In this document: positions 1 to 6,894 of the stretch, one piece after another
Numbering within the stretch: position 1 is the stretch's first letter
How the letters are laid out: every line of letters begins with the position of its first letter
Source: Brevundimonas sp.
Lineage (GTDB): Bacteria; Pseudomonadota; Alphaproteobacteria; Caulobacterales; Caulobacteraceae
Direction of reading: 5' to 3'
Assembly: GCA_012270135.1 (NCBI GenBank)
Contig: JAAXIW010000185.1
Location: forward strand, 1 to 8,087
Length of the DNA: 8,087 bases
Translations under genes and position numbers: made by a program
Notes under the pieces: generated by a model
Database searches by the model: none
What the model saw: only the letters and a program-made list of their open reading frames with translations
What the model was told of the DNA's origin: nothing

Positions 1-6
1 GATGTA

Positions 7-61
7 GACCCTGTCGACTCTGCCACAGCGAATTCCGGCGCCGACCCTGTCGACTCCGCCA
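7..61. repeat. Pair of 19-bp direct repeats, 36-bp period
   Basis: Two copies of GACCCTGTCGACTCYGCCA lie at 7-25 and 43-61 and differ at one base (T21 against C57). Start-to-start distance is 36 bp. Each copy contains GTCGAC and a GACTC, which is a GANTC site of the kind methylated by CcrM in alphaproteobacteria. The array may continue left of the window. The 17-bp spacer shows no clear similarity to the repeat. It lies downstream of the thiolase stop codon. The function is unknown; two copies are too few to call a CRISPR or a defined repeat family. Confidence 0.6.
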
Positions 62-72
62 TACCGTTTTTT

Positions 73-84
73 CGGGTCGACCCG
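73..84. other. 12-bp perfect palindrome beside a T6 run
   Basis: CGGGTCGACCCG is fully self-complementary and is preceded on the plus strand by TTTTTT at 67-72. It lies 13 bp past the thiolase stop. Read in the thiolase (minus) direction the stem is followed by A residues, not U, so it is not a standard intrinsic terminator for that gene. It could be a terminator for plus-strand transcription only if the stem preceded the T run, which it does not. It may equally be a binding site or chance in GC-rich DNA. Confidence 0.3.
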
Positions 85-97
85 GGTGGAACCGGCC

Positions 98-1279
<1,182 letters not shown>

Positions 1280-1342
1280 GACGGTACCTTGGGAGGGTCT
1301 TGGAAATCGGGGGCTGGATGGTCTTTTTGAGGAGGGGGCGCA

Positions 1343-1355
1343 AGCCCTGCGGGCT
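1343..1355 (-). terminator. Short hairpin between hxlR and thiolase
   Basis: AGCCC and GGGCT flank a 3-base loop and start inside the hxlR stop codon. Five G/C-rich pairs could form in the minus-strand transcript, but no U tract follows. It may be a weak attenuator between the regulator and the thiolase gene, or nothing. The rest of the 75-bp gap shows only a modest ribosome-binding sequence for the thiolase. Confidence 0.2.
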
Positions 1356-1858
1356 CAGGCCGCCTCTTCGCCGGCCCGCTCGCGCGGCATCATCTCGCCG
1401 ACGGTCGGGCAGTCGGCGGCCAGGTTCAGCCGGATGTCGCGCGGCCGGACGATCTCGTTGCAGTGGCCGCAGGCGATGCGCGGCGCCAGATCGTGGCCAC
1501 AGGTCTTGTGGACCATCAGGACGCCGGCGTCGGCCTCGCCATAGACATGCTTCGCCCCCCAGCCGTGCAGGGTCACCAGAACCCCGTACAGATCTTTCCC
1601 CTTGGCCGTCAGGACGTATTCGTTCCGGGGCGGGCGCTCCGAATACAGTCGCGGCTCCAGCACCCCGTGCTGCACCAGCGACTTCAGCCGCGCCGCCAGC
1701 ACGTTGCGCGCCACGCCCAACCGCTCCTGCCACTGCTCGAACCGGCTGACCCCGTTGAAGGCGTCCCGGATGACCAGCAGCGTCCACGGATCGCCGATCA
1801 CCTCCAGCGTCGCGGCGATCGAACAGCTCTGGCGAGAATAGTCTGCGGTGCGTCCCAT
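1355..1858 (-). CDS. HxlR-family transcriptional regulator
   Basis: A 167-residue regulator of the HxlR winged-helix family. The family core covers about residues 8-104: conserved Cys12 with the CSIAATLEVIGDPWTLLVIR signature, the helix-turn-helix around FEQWQERLGVARNVLAARL (40-58), and the wing VLEPRLYSERPPRNEYVLT (66-84). A C-terminal extension of about 60 residues has C120-G-H122 and C130-G-H-C133, which looks like a small metal-binding knuckle; that role is inference. HxlR proteins bind DNA as dimers, usually as local regulators, and some sense redox change through the N-terminal cysteine. The gene is divergent from the thioesterase gene and upstream of the thiolase, so acyl-CoA metabolism is a reasonable guess for its target. 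No clear Shine-Dalgarno sequence precedes the ATG at 1858. The palindrome at 1887-1905 is its likely operator. Confidence 0.92.
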   Translation of the reverse strand: MGRTADYSRQSCSIAATLEVIGDPWTLLVIRDAFNGVSRFEQWQERLGVARNVLAARLKSLVQHGVLEPRLYSERPPRNEYVLTAKGKDLYGVLVTLHGWGAKHVYGEADAGVLMVHKTCGHDLAPRIACGHCNEIVRPRDIRLNLAADCPTVGEMMPRERAGEEAA

Positions 1859-1886
1859 GTCCGGAAAGTGACCCCGCGTCAGCCTT

Positions 1887-1905
1887 TTGGCAAGAGGGTT
1901 GCCAA
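1887..1905. promoter_or_regulatory. Candidate operator, 19-bp perfect inverted repeat
   Basis: TTGGCAAGAGGGTTGCCAA has two perfect 7-bp arms around a 5-bp spacer. It lies 28 bp upstream of the hxlR start and 133 bp upstream of the thioesterase start, in the divergent intergenic region 1859-2038. Size and symmetry fit a dimeric winged-helix regulator, and autoregulation by the adjacent HxlR protein is the simplest reading. Binding is inferred and not shown. A second, smaller palindrome (GACTG-GGT-CAGTC) lies at 1914-1926. I could not identify convincing -35/-10 boxes for either gene in this region. Confidence 0.55.
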
Positions 1906-2038
1906 TCTAAACGGACTGGGTCAGTCTCGTTTCGCTACGGACACGTTTCGGCCCCGGTCGTGCGTATCCTGATCCCTCGACCCTTGGGCGGAACGCTTCG
2001 GCCTTCCGCCCCTCTTTTGCTTGCGATATCGCCCGATC

Positions 2039-2878
2039 ATGACCCAAACGCTCGCCGAGGCCCTGACCCTGACGGACGACGGCGCGGGCGGCCTGACGGC
2101 CCGGCTCGACGGCGGCTTCTCCAACGCCCCCCAGGCCGCACCGCAGGCGCGCGGCGCCCCCTTCGGCGGCCTGATGGCGGCGCTCGCCGCCGGGTCCATG
2201 CGCCAGGGACTGGGTATCGAGACGCCGCTCCAGACCCTGACCGTCCAGTATCTTGCGGCCGCCCGCTTCGAGGACATCACCTTTCGGCCGACCCTCGACC
2301 GCGGCGGTCGAAACGTCACCTACGCCTCGGTGACCGGCGGCCAGGCCGACCGACACGCAATCCAGGCGCTCGGAACCTTCGGCCGCGACGTCGCCGGCCC
2401 GGTCCTGACGCCTCTGGCCGTTTCACCCGGCCGGCCCGAAGACCTCGACCGCACGCCGTTAGACTCCGGCTTCGGCCCCTGGTTCACCCGCCACATCGAG
2501 CACCGCTTCACCGACGGGCCGAAGCTGTTTGGCCAGAACGCGGGTCGCAAGCCGGAACTCGGCTGCTGGATGCGGACCATTGACGCCGCCCCGCTCGACG
2601 AGGCCCGGCTTCTGTTCCTGCTCGACGGCCTCTACCCGACCTACTTCACGGCCTTTCCCGGGCCGCCGGTCATCTCGGCCAGCGTCGACCTGCGCGCGGA
2701 CCTGCTGACCGCCATCACTCCGGACCTTTCGCCCGAGGGCTGGGCGTACTTTCACTTCACCAGCCGGGACGTCGGCGGAGGTTGGGCTGTCGAGGACGGG
2801 GTCGCCCACGCCCCCGACGGCCGCCCCATCGCCCTTGTCCGCCAACGCCGGAAGCTGATGCCGACGCGCTCCACCTGA
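2039..2878 (+). CDS. TesB-like acyl-CoA thioesterase, double hotdog
   Basis: A 279-residue protein resembling the thioesterase superfamily with two fused hotdog domains (4HBT_3/TesB type), which hydrolyse acyl-CoA to free acid and CoA. The N-terminal hotdog (about 10-118) has the family's FGGLMAALAAGSM helix at 42-54 and the strand VTYASVTGGQADRHAIQALGTF near 93-114. The C-terminal hotdog (about 145-274) has ISASVDLRADLL (212-223), GWAYFHFTSRDVGGGW (234-249), then DGRPIALVRQ (260-269). D217, T241/S242 and Q269 sit where TesB has its Asp-Thr-Gln catalytic residues; this is an alignment by eye. The ATG at 2039 is preferred over an in-frame TTG at 2021; neither has a clear Shine-Dalgarno sequence, so a leaderless or weakly initiated message is possible. 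It is divergent from hxlR. The substrate is unknown. Confidence 0.85.
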   Translation: MTQTLAEALTLTDDGAGGLTARLDGGFSNAPQAAPQARGAPFGGLMAALAAGSMRQGLGIETPLQTLTVQYLAAARFEDITFRPTLDRGGRNVTYASVTGGQADRHAIQALGTFGRDVAGPVLTPLAVSPGRPEDLDRTPLDSGFGPWFTRHIEHRFTDGPKLFGQNAGRKPELGCWMRTIDAAPLDEARLLFLLDGLYPTYFTAFPGPPVISASVDLRADLLTAITPDLSPEGWAYFHFTSRDVGGGWAVEDGVAHAPDGRPIALVRQRRKLMPTRST

Positions 2879-2896
2879 ACCGGCGGCCGGCTTTCA
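2876..2896. terminator. Small hairpin spanning two convergent stop codons
   Basis: The 15-bp gap between the thioesterase and mnmA stop codons can pair as TGAA-CCGG-CGG-CCGG-CT-TTCA, with a 2-base bulge on one side. Both TGA stop codons form the base of the stem. It could slow convergent transcription from both sides, but there is no U tract on either strand and the stem is short. Confidence 0.2.
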
Positions 2897-4093
2897 GGCG
2901 ACCGGCGTGGTGGTCCGGATAAATCCGCCGCCGAGCAGGCGGTCCGGGTCGCCCGGATCATACAGGGCGCAGGCCTGGCCGGGGGCCACGCCTTCCTCGC
3001 CGGCGTCGAAGGTCACCGCCACCGCGCCATCGACCATCCCCAGGCGAGCCGGCGAGGGCGGGCGTGTCGAGCGAACGCGAGCCAGGACCAGGACTCCGGC
3101 CGCTGCCGCCGCCTCGACCGACGGCTCGTCGCCCAGCCAGTTGGTCTCGTCGAGGGTCAGGGCCGCGGTGAGTAGTGCTTCGCGCGGACCGACGATGACA
3201 TGACGCCGGGCGGGGTCCAGCTTGGTCACGAACAGCGGTTCGCCCACGGCGACATTGAGGCCGCGCCTCTGACCGATCGTGTAATCGGTGATCCCCCAGT
3301 GCGATCCCAGCACCCGGCCATCCATATGCACGATTTCGCCAGCTTCCCGGCCCTCGGGGCGCAGCTTGTCGATCAGGGTCCGGTAGTCGCCGTTGGGTAC
3401 GAAGCAGATGTCCTGACTGTCCGGCTTGGCAGCGATGCTCAGACCCAGTTCGGCCGCTACACCGCGCACCTGCGGCTTCTCGAGGTCGGCCAGTGGGAAG
3501 CGCAGGTAGCCGAGCTGTTCGGCCGTGGTGGCGAACAGGAAATAGGACTGGTCGCGCGAATGATCGACCGCCTTGCGCATCTGCGGGCGGCCATTCACGA
3601 CCGACCGGCGAACATAGTGGCCGGTGGCCATGGCTTCGGCGCCGAGATCGCGGGCGACGTCCAGCAGATCGCGGAACTTGACGGTCTGATTGCACCGGAT
3701 GCACGGCACCGGCGTCTGCCCCGCCAGATAGCTGTCGGCGAACTGATCGATCACCGCGTCCCGGAACCGGCTTTCGTAGTCCAGCACATAGTGCGGGATG
3801 CCCAGGGTCTCAGCGGCCAGCCTGGCGTCGTGGATGTCCTGTCCGGCGCAGCAGGCGCCCTTCTTCTTGAGCGCCGCGCCGTGATCGTAGAGCTGCAGCG
3901 TCACGCCGACGACGTCGTAGCCGGCCTTGTGCAGCAGAGCTGCGACCACGGTGGAGTCAACGCCGCCCGACATCGCCGCAACGACCCGAGAGCCAGCCGG
4001 CAGGCCAACGGCCGCGCGCGCTGCCTCGATCGCCGCGTCCATTTCGACACGGGCGATGTTCGGGACCGGGCAGATGTCTTCTGCGAGCGTCAT
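2894..4093 (-). CDS. mnmA: tRNA-specific 2-thiouridylase MnmA
   Basis: A 399-residue MnmA (TrmU), which activates U34 of tRNA for Glu, Gln and Lys with ATP and inserts sulfur to give 2-thiouridine, receiving sulfur from an IscS/Tus-type relay. The PP-loop SGGVDS is at 42-47. The two catalytic cysteines are C134 in CIRCN (131-135) and C230 in SQDICFVPNGDY (226-237). MATGHYVRR (155-163) and DHSRDQSYFL (177-186) are family signatures, and YTIGQRRGLNV (271-281) begins the central domain. The C-terminal beta-barrel runs from about 305 and ends with GEEGVAPGQACALYDP (365-380). An additional CC pair at 81-82 is typical, as I recall, of alphaproteobacterial forms. The ATG at 4093 has no clear Shine-Dalgarno sequence; an internal ATG at 4042 (residue 18) would also keep the whole domain. 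The gene appears to be a single transcription unit after the stem-loop behind sciP. Confidence 0.97.
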   Translation of the reverse strand: MTLAEDICPVPNIARVEMDAAIEAARAAVGLPAGSRVVAAMSGGVDSTVVAALLHKAGYDVVGVTLQLYDHGAALKKKGACCAGQDIHDARLAAETLGIPHYVLDYESRFRDAVIDQFADSYLAGQTPVPCIRCNQTVKFRDLLDVARDLGAEAMATGHYVRRSVVNGRPQMRKAVDHSRDQSYFLFATTAEQLGYLRFPLADLEKPQVRGVAAELGLSIAAKPDSQDICFVPNGDYRTLIDKLRPEGREAGEIVHMDGRVLGSHWGITDYTIGQRRGLNVAVGEPLFVTKLDPARRHVIVGPREALLTAALTLDETNWLGDEPSVEAAAAAGVLVLARVRSTRPPSPARLGMVDGAVAVTFDAGEEGVAPGQACALYDPGDPDRLLGGGFIRTTTPVA

Positions 4094-4154
4094 GGCGCGC
4101 TATCTAGTGCGAAAGCGGCGCGATTTCGAGGCCATCCGCAATTCAGCGGCCGGA

Positions 4155-4193
4155 ACGACAACGGCCGCCCCCGTCGCCGGGAGCGGCCGTCGT
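4155..4193 (-). terminator. Strong stem-loop after sciP
   Basis: ACGGCCGC (4161-4168) and GCGGCCGT (4183-4190) form a perfect 8-bp stem. Inside it CCC and GGG can pair around GTCGCC after a C-A mismatch, and outside it ACG (4155-4157) can pair with CGT (4191-4193) past a 3-base bulge. It lies 18 bp past the sciP stop and 62 bp before the mnmA start. In the minus direction it is followed by a weakly U-rich stretch (TTGTCGTTCC), so it is a plausible but imperfect terminator for sciP. The rest of the 117-bp intergenic region shows no confident promoter for mnmA. Confidence 0.55.
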
Positions 4194-4210
4194 ACCTTCG
4201 GGGAGTTGGC

Positions 4211-4501
4211 TTAGCTGCCGCGGCCGTAGTGCTGGATACGGGTCGTGCGCAGACCCTGCATGCCCCACTTGTCGATCGCCTTCTGCCAGGCGAGGAATTC
4301 CTCGGCGGTCAGACGATAGCGCGCCAGGGCGTCGTCTAGGCTGATCAGTCCGCCGCGCACGGCGGCCACGACCTCGGCCTTGCGGCGGATCACCCAGCGG
4401 TCCGTATTGGCCGGCGGAAGATCATGCAGGGTCAGGGGCGTGCCCGTCGGGCCGACCACGTACTGTTCGCCTTGATTGTTAAGGCGTCGCTCTTGCAACA
4501 T
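4211..4501 (-). CDS. sciP: DUF1153 protein, SciP-type CtrA inhibitor
   Basis: A 96-residue protein of the DUF1153 family, whose Caulobacter member SciP binds the master regulator CtrA in swarmer cells and stops it recruiting RNA polymerase. The family core is visible: VVGPTGTPLTLHDLPPA (15-31), then RWVIRRKAEVVAAVRGGLIS (35-54), then the helix-turn-helix-like DDALARYRLTAEEFLAWQKA (56-75), ending with LRTTRIQHY (84-92). An ATG at 4516 would add five residues; I prefer 4501 because GAGG stands nine bases upstream of it and the next residues match how the family begins. The gene is on the same strand as the hook genes, 163 bp after flgE, with its own candidate promoter and CtrA box, which suggests separate cell-cycle control. 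From memory, C. crescentus sciP also adjoins flgE. The family is confident; activity as a CtrA inhibitor is inferred. Confidence 0.88.
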   Translation of the reverse strand: MLQERRLNNQGEQYVVGPTGTPLTLHDLPPANTDRWVIRRKAEVVAAVRGGLISLDDALARYRLTAEEFLAWQKAIDKWGMQGLRTTRIQHYGRGS

Positions 4502-4540
4502 GGGCTTATGCCTCATTGACCACCATCACTAAGGCTGAAC

Positions 4541-4570
4541 CGTAGCGGTCGGCGGCTAAGGGCCATTTAA
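4541..4570 (-). promoter_or_regulatory. Candidate CtrA box and promoter of sciP
   Basis: On the minus strand TTAA-N7-TTAG (4570 down to 4556) differs by one base from the full CtrA consensus TTAA-N7-TTAA. Nine bases further along is GCTACG (4546 down to 4541), which resembles the GCTA core of the Caulobacter housekeeping -10 element. The geometry, with the CtrA box over the -35 position, is that of CtrA-activated promoters, and would put transcription start some 30-40 bases before the sciP ATG. It would let CtrA drive its own inhibitor. Sequence match only. Confidence 0.5.
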
Positions 4571-4628
4571 GCGTCGTGGTGAAGGAAAGCCTAAAATGAC
4601 CTCCCTCCACCCCCTCAATACTGAACAA

Positions 4629-4645
4629 AGACTTCATTGAAGTTT
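4629..4645 (-). terminator. Weak hairpin after flgE
   Basis: ACTTC (4631-4635) and GAAGT (4639-4643) form a 5-bp stem around ATT, extendable by one G-U and one A-U pair, 20 bp past the flgE stop. On the minus strand it is followed by CTTTG, too short a U run for a good intrinsic terminator. It may mark the end of the hook operon. The surrounding region 4571-4664 is visibly less GC-rich than the genes beside it and has no supported gene. Confidence 0.25.
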
Positions 4646-4664
4646 ACGACCTCTTACCCGGAGA

Positions 4665-6119
4665 TCAGCGTTTGATGCTGATGAGCTCGGCCAGCATCTC
4701 GTCTGCCGTGGTGATGATTTTCGATGAGGCGGAGTAGGCGCGCTGGGTGGTGATCAGGCCTGTGAACTCGGCCGAAAGGTCGACCGTGGACGCCTCCAGC
4801 TGGGACGAGCCGATGGTGCCTGCCCCGCCCGTCCCGGCCGCTTTCAGATTGTAGGTGCCCGATCCCTGGCTGACCCGGAAGGCGTTGCCCGAAGACTCAA
4901 GCAGGGCGTCGGGACTGGGGAAGGTCGCCAGCGCGATCTGGGCGATGCGCCGGGTCACGCCATTGTCGAAGATGGCGGTTACGAAGCCGGTGTCGTCGAT
5001 CTTCACTTCAGACAGGTTGCCGAAGGCGGTGCCGTTGGTCAGCACGGCCTGAACCACCGAAGCGCTGTCGTACTGGGTCAAGCCGCCAGCCGAGGCGCTC
5101 AGATCGAAGGTGAGCGTCTGGTCGTCGATGCCGAGTCCGGCGGCCCAGTTGAATTCACCGGCGGCCGGAGCGGCGCTGTCCGACGATCCGAAATTCAGGG
5201 TGGCGGCGGTGGGATCCGGGAACAGGGACGCCGCGCCGAGCGCCTGCATGGCCGTCACGTCCAGTCGACCGTCCTGGGTGAAGGCGACGAGCCCGGTCTT
5301 GAGCTGGCCGTTGGACAGGCCCGCGCCTGTGACGATGTCGGAAGCCGGGACAGCCCGGATCTCGGCGTACCACTGGTTCGGGACAGTGCTCTTCAGGAAC
5401 GAAAGGGCGATGGTCCGCTGGCCGCCCTTTGAGTCGGAAACCGGGATGGTCAGTTCGAAGTCCGGCTTCACGCCGTCGCCGGTCTCGGGATTCCACATGG
5501 CCATCGAGTTGGTGGCGGGGTCGTAGGCGTTGGCGCCCGGCGGGACGGCCGCGGCGTCCGTGGCCTCGGCCGAAACGGCCTGGCTGGATTTGATATTGGC
5601 GTTCAGTTGCACCCGCGTCGTCGGTTCAGCGGTGCCGCCCACCGATCCGACGTTGATGGTCCGGAGCCGGTTCAGATCAGACGGATCGGCGTTGATGTTG
5701 CCATCGGCGTCGACCGGCCAGCCCTGCAGGTAAAGGCCGGCGGTGTTCTTCAGATAGCCGAGGTTGTCGACCCGGAAGGCGCCGGCGCGGGTGAACAGGC
5801 GGGCGTCCGTGACCTGCAGGTTTTCAGGTTTCTCGGTGACGACGAAAAAGCCCTGACCGGCGATGCCGAGATCGGTGTTGGAGGTGGTCCGCTGCAGCTG
5901 CCCGGCCTGGCCGGTGTAGTGGCGGGCGCTCGCGAGAGTGCCTCCGGCCGAATAGCCGGCGCCCTGAACCTGGCTGTTGATTACGGTCTGGAACTCGGCG
6001 GCGGTGCGCTTGTATCCGACCGTGTTCACGTTCGCGATATTCTGGGAGATCGCCGCAAGGGCGGCGGAGTTGGCGGTCAGGCCGGACACGCCGGCCAGAA
6101 GTGCGCTGTTGATGCTCAT
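4665..6119 (-). CDS. flgE: Flagellar hook protein FlgE
   Basis: A 484-residue FlgE, the subunit that polymerises outside the cell into the flexible hook between rod and filament, exported by the flagellar type III apparatus. The N-terminal axial region has the rod/hook signature LAAISQNIANVNTVGYKRT (21-39), followed by LGIAGQGFFVV (84-94) and LFTRAGAFRVDNLGYL (108-123). The C-terminal axial helix reads VDLSAEFTGLITTQRAYSAS (446-465) and ends with IITTADEMLAELISIKR. The middle (about 165-440) is the variable surface region, rich in Ala, Thr, Ser and Asp. There is no cleavable signal peptide, as expected. AAGGAG at 6134-6129 gives a good ribosome-binding site nine bases before the ATG and overlaps the flgD stop, so the two genes are probably coupled in translation. 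Confidence 0.97.
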   Translation of the reverse strand: MSINSALLAGVSGLTANSAALAAISQNIANVNTVGYKRTAAEFQTVINSQVQGAGYSAGGTLASARHYTGQAGQLQRTTSNTDLGIAGQGFFVVTEKPENLQVTDARLFTRAGAFRVDNLGYLKNTAGLYLQGWPVDADGNINADPSDLNRLRTINVGSVGGTAEPTTRVQLNANIKSSQAVSAEATDAAAVPPGANAYDPATNSMAMWNPETGDGVKPDFELTIPVSDSKGGQRTIALSFLKSTVPNQWYAEIRAVPASDIVTGAGLSNGQLKTGLVAFTQDGRLDVTAMQALGAASLFPDPTAATLNFGSSDSAAPAAGEFNWAAGLGIDDQTLTFDLSASAGGLTQYDSASVVQAVLTNGTAFGNLSEVKIDDTGFVTAIFDNGVTRRIAQIALATFPSPDALLESSGNAFRVSQGSGTYNLKAAGTGGAGTIGSSQLEASTVDLSAEFTGLITTQRAYSASSKIITTADEMLAELISIKR

Positions 6120-6128
6120 GGCGCGGGG

Positions 6129-6134
6129 CTCCTT
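6129..6134 (-). promoter_or_regulatory. Ribosome-binding site of flgE overlapping flgD stop
   Basis: AAGGAG lies nine bases before the flgE ATG and shares two bases with the TAA stop of flgD (6135-6133). It fixes the flgE start and suggests ribosomes finishing flgD feed flgE. It is the strongest Shine-Dalgarno sequence I see before any gene here, which fits the high output needed for the hook protein. Confidence 0.75.
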
Positions 6135-6891
6135 ACGAGAACAGTTTCAAGGGGTTGAGCGACGAGGCGATCGAGGCCAGCAGGCTCTCGTCCCCATCGT
6201 CGTTGGCGGCGGGAGGCGTCGCGGCGGTGCGGGCTTCTTCCAGTGCGATCACGCTGGACATCGGCAGGATCGAATTCCCGACCGTCAGGAAGACTTCCCC
6301 GTCGTACATCTCGACGCCGGTGATGCGGCCCTTGGTCAGAACCTGGGCGTTGATGGCGCCACCGGCGGAATCCTTGGCCGTGATCCTCAGCGAGTAAACC
6401 TCGCCGTCCTGGCCGTCGTTGCCGCTGGTGGCTTTGCCGTCCCATGTGAATTCATGGACGCCGGTGGTCTTGCTAGGGGCGTCGCCGGACCAGATCACCT
6501 TGCCGGTTCCGTCCACGACCTCCAGCTTCACGGAGGCGGCATTCGAAGCGACTTCGTAGCTCCACTGCGCCTCGCCATCCGTGAACTTGGTCGCCGACCA
6601 GGCCGCTGTCGCATCCTTGCCGATGTAGTTGGCGGCGCTCGCCAGACCTCCACCGCCCTGGGCCGATACGAGGCTCTTGAGCAGTTCATTGGTCAGCAAC
6701 TGCTGCTCGACGCCGGCCATCTGGGTGAGCTGGGCGGTGAACTGGTTGGAATCGACCGGCGACAGCGGATCCTGGTTCTTCAGCTGCGACGTCAGCAGCG
6801 CCAGGAAGGTCTCGAAATTCGAGGCCAGCATGGCGGAGCCGCTGTTGATCCGTTGGGTCGCATTGTTGGTGGTGGTGACGGCGTCAACCAT
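6133..6891 (-). CDS. flgD: Flagellar hook cap / assembly protein FlgD
   Basis: A 252-residue FlgD, the scaffold that caps the growing hook and is needed for FlgE to polymerise, then is discarded. The N-terminal conserved segment is clear: NFETFLALLTSQLKNQDPLS (25-44) and SNQFTAQLTQMAGVEQQLLT (48-67), followed by a Gly-rich linker (79-82). The C-terminal part has the FlgD Ig-like/tudor arrangement, with VKLEVVDGTGKVIWSG (121-136), a FTWDGKATSGNDG turn (148-160), YSLRITAKD (166-174), and GRITGVEMYDGEVFLTVGN (188-206). A 30-residue acidic, Ala-rich tail follows. The ATG at 6891 is only 3 bp after the fliK stop, with AAGG eight bases upstream inside the end of fliK, so coupling with fliK is likely. 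Length is normal. Confidence 0.95.
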   Translation of the reverse strand: MVDAVTTTNNATQRINSGSAMLASNFETFLALLTSQLKNQDPLSPVDSNQFTAQLTQMAGVEQQLLTNELLKSLVSAQGGGGLASAANYIGKDATAAWSATKFTDGEAQWSYEVASNAASVKLEVVDGTGKVIWSGDAPSKTTGVHEFTWDGKATSGNDGQDGEVYSLRITAKDSAGGAINAQVLTKGRITGVEMYDGEVFLTVGNSILPMSSVIALEEARTAATPPAANDDGDESLLASIASSLNPLKLFS

Positions 6892-6894
6892 CGG

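Noticed and set aside
7..61. CRISPR array
   Set aside because: Only two 19-bp repeats with a 17-bp spacer, shorter than CRISPR repeats and spacers, and no cas gene in the window.
67..84. Intrinsic terminator of the thiolase gene
   Set aside because: The T run lies on the wrong side: in the thiolase direction the palindrome is followed by A residues.
3200..4339. 379-codon plus-strand frame across mnmA and sciP
   Set aside because: Antisense shadow of two well-supported genes, without domain content of its own.
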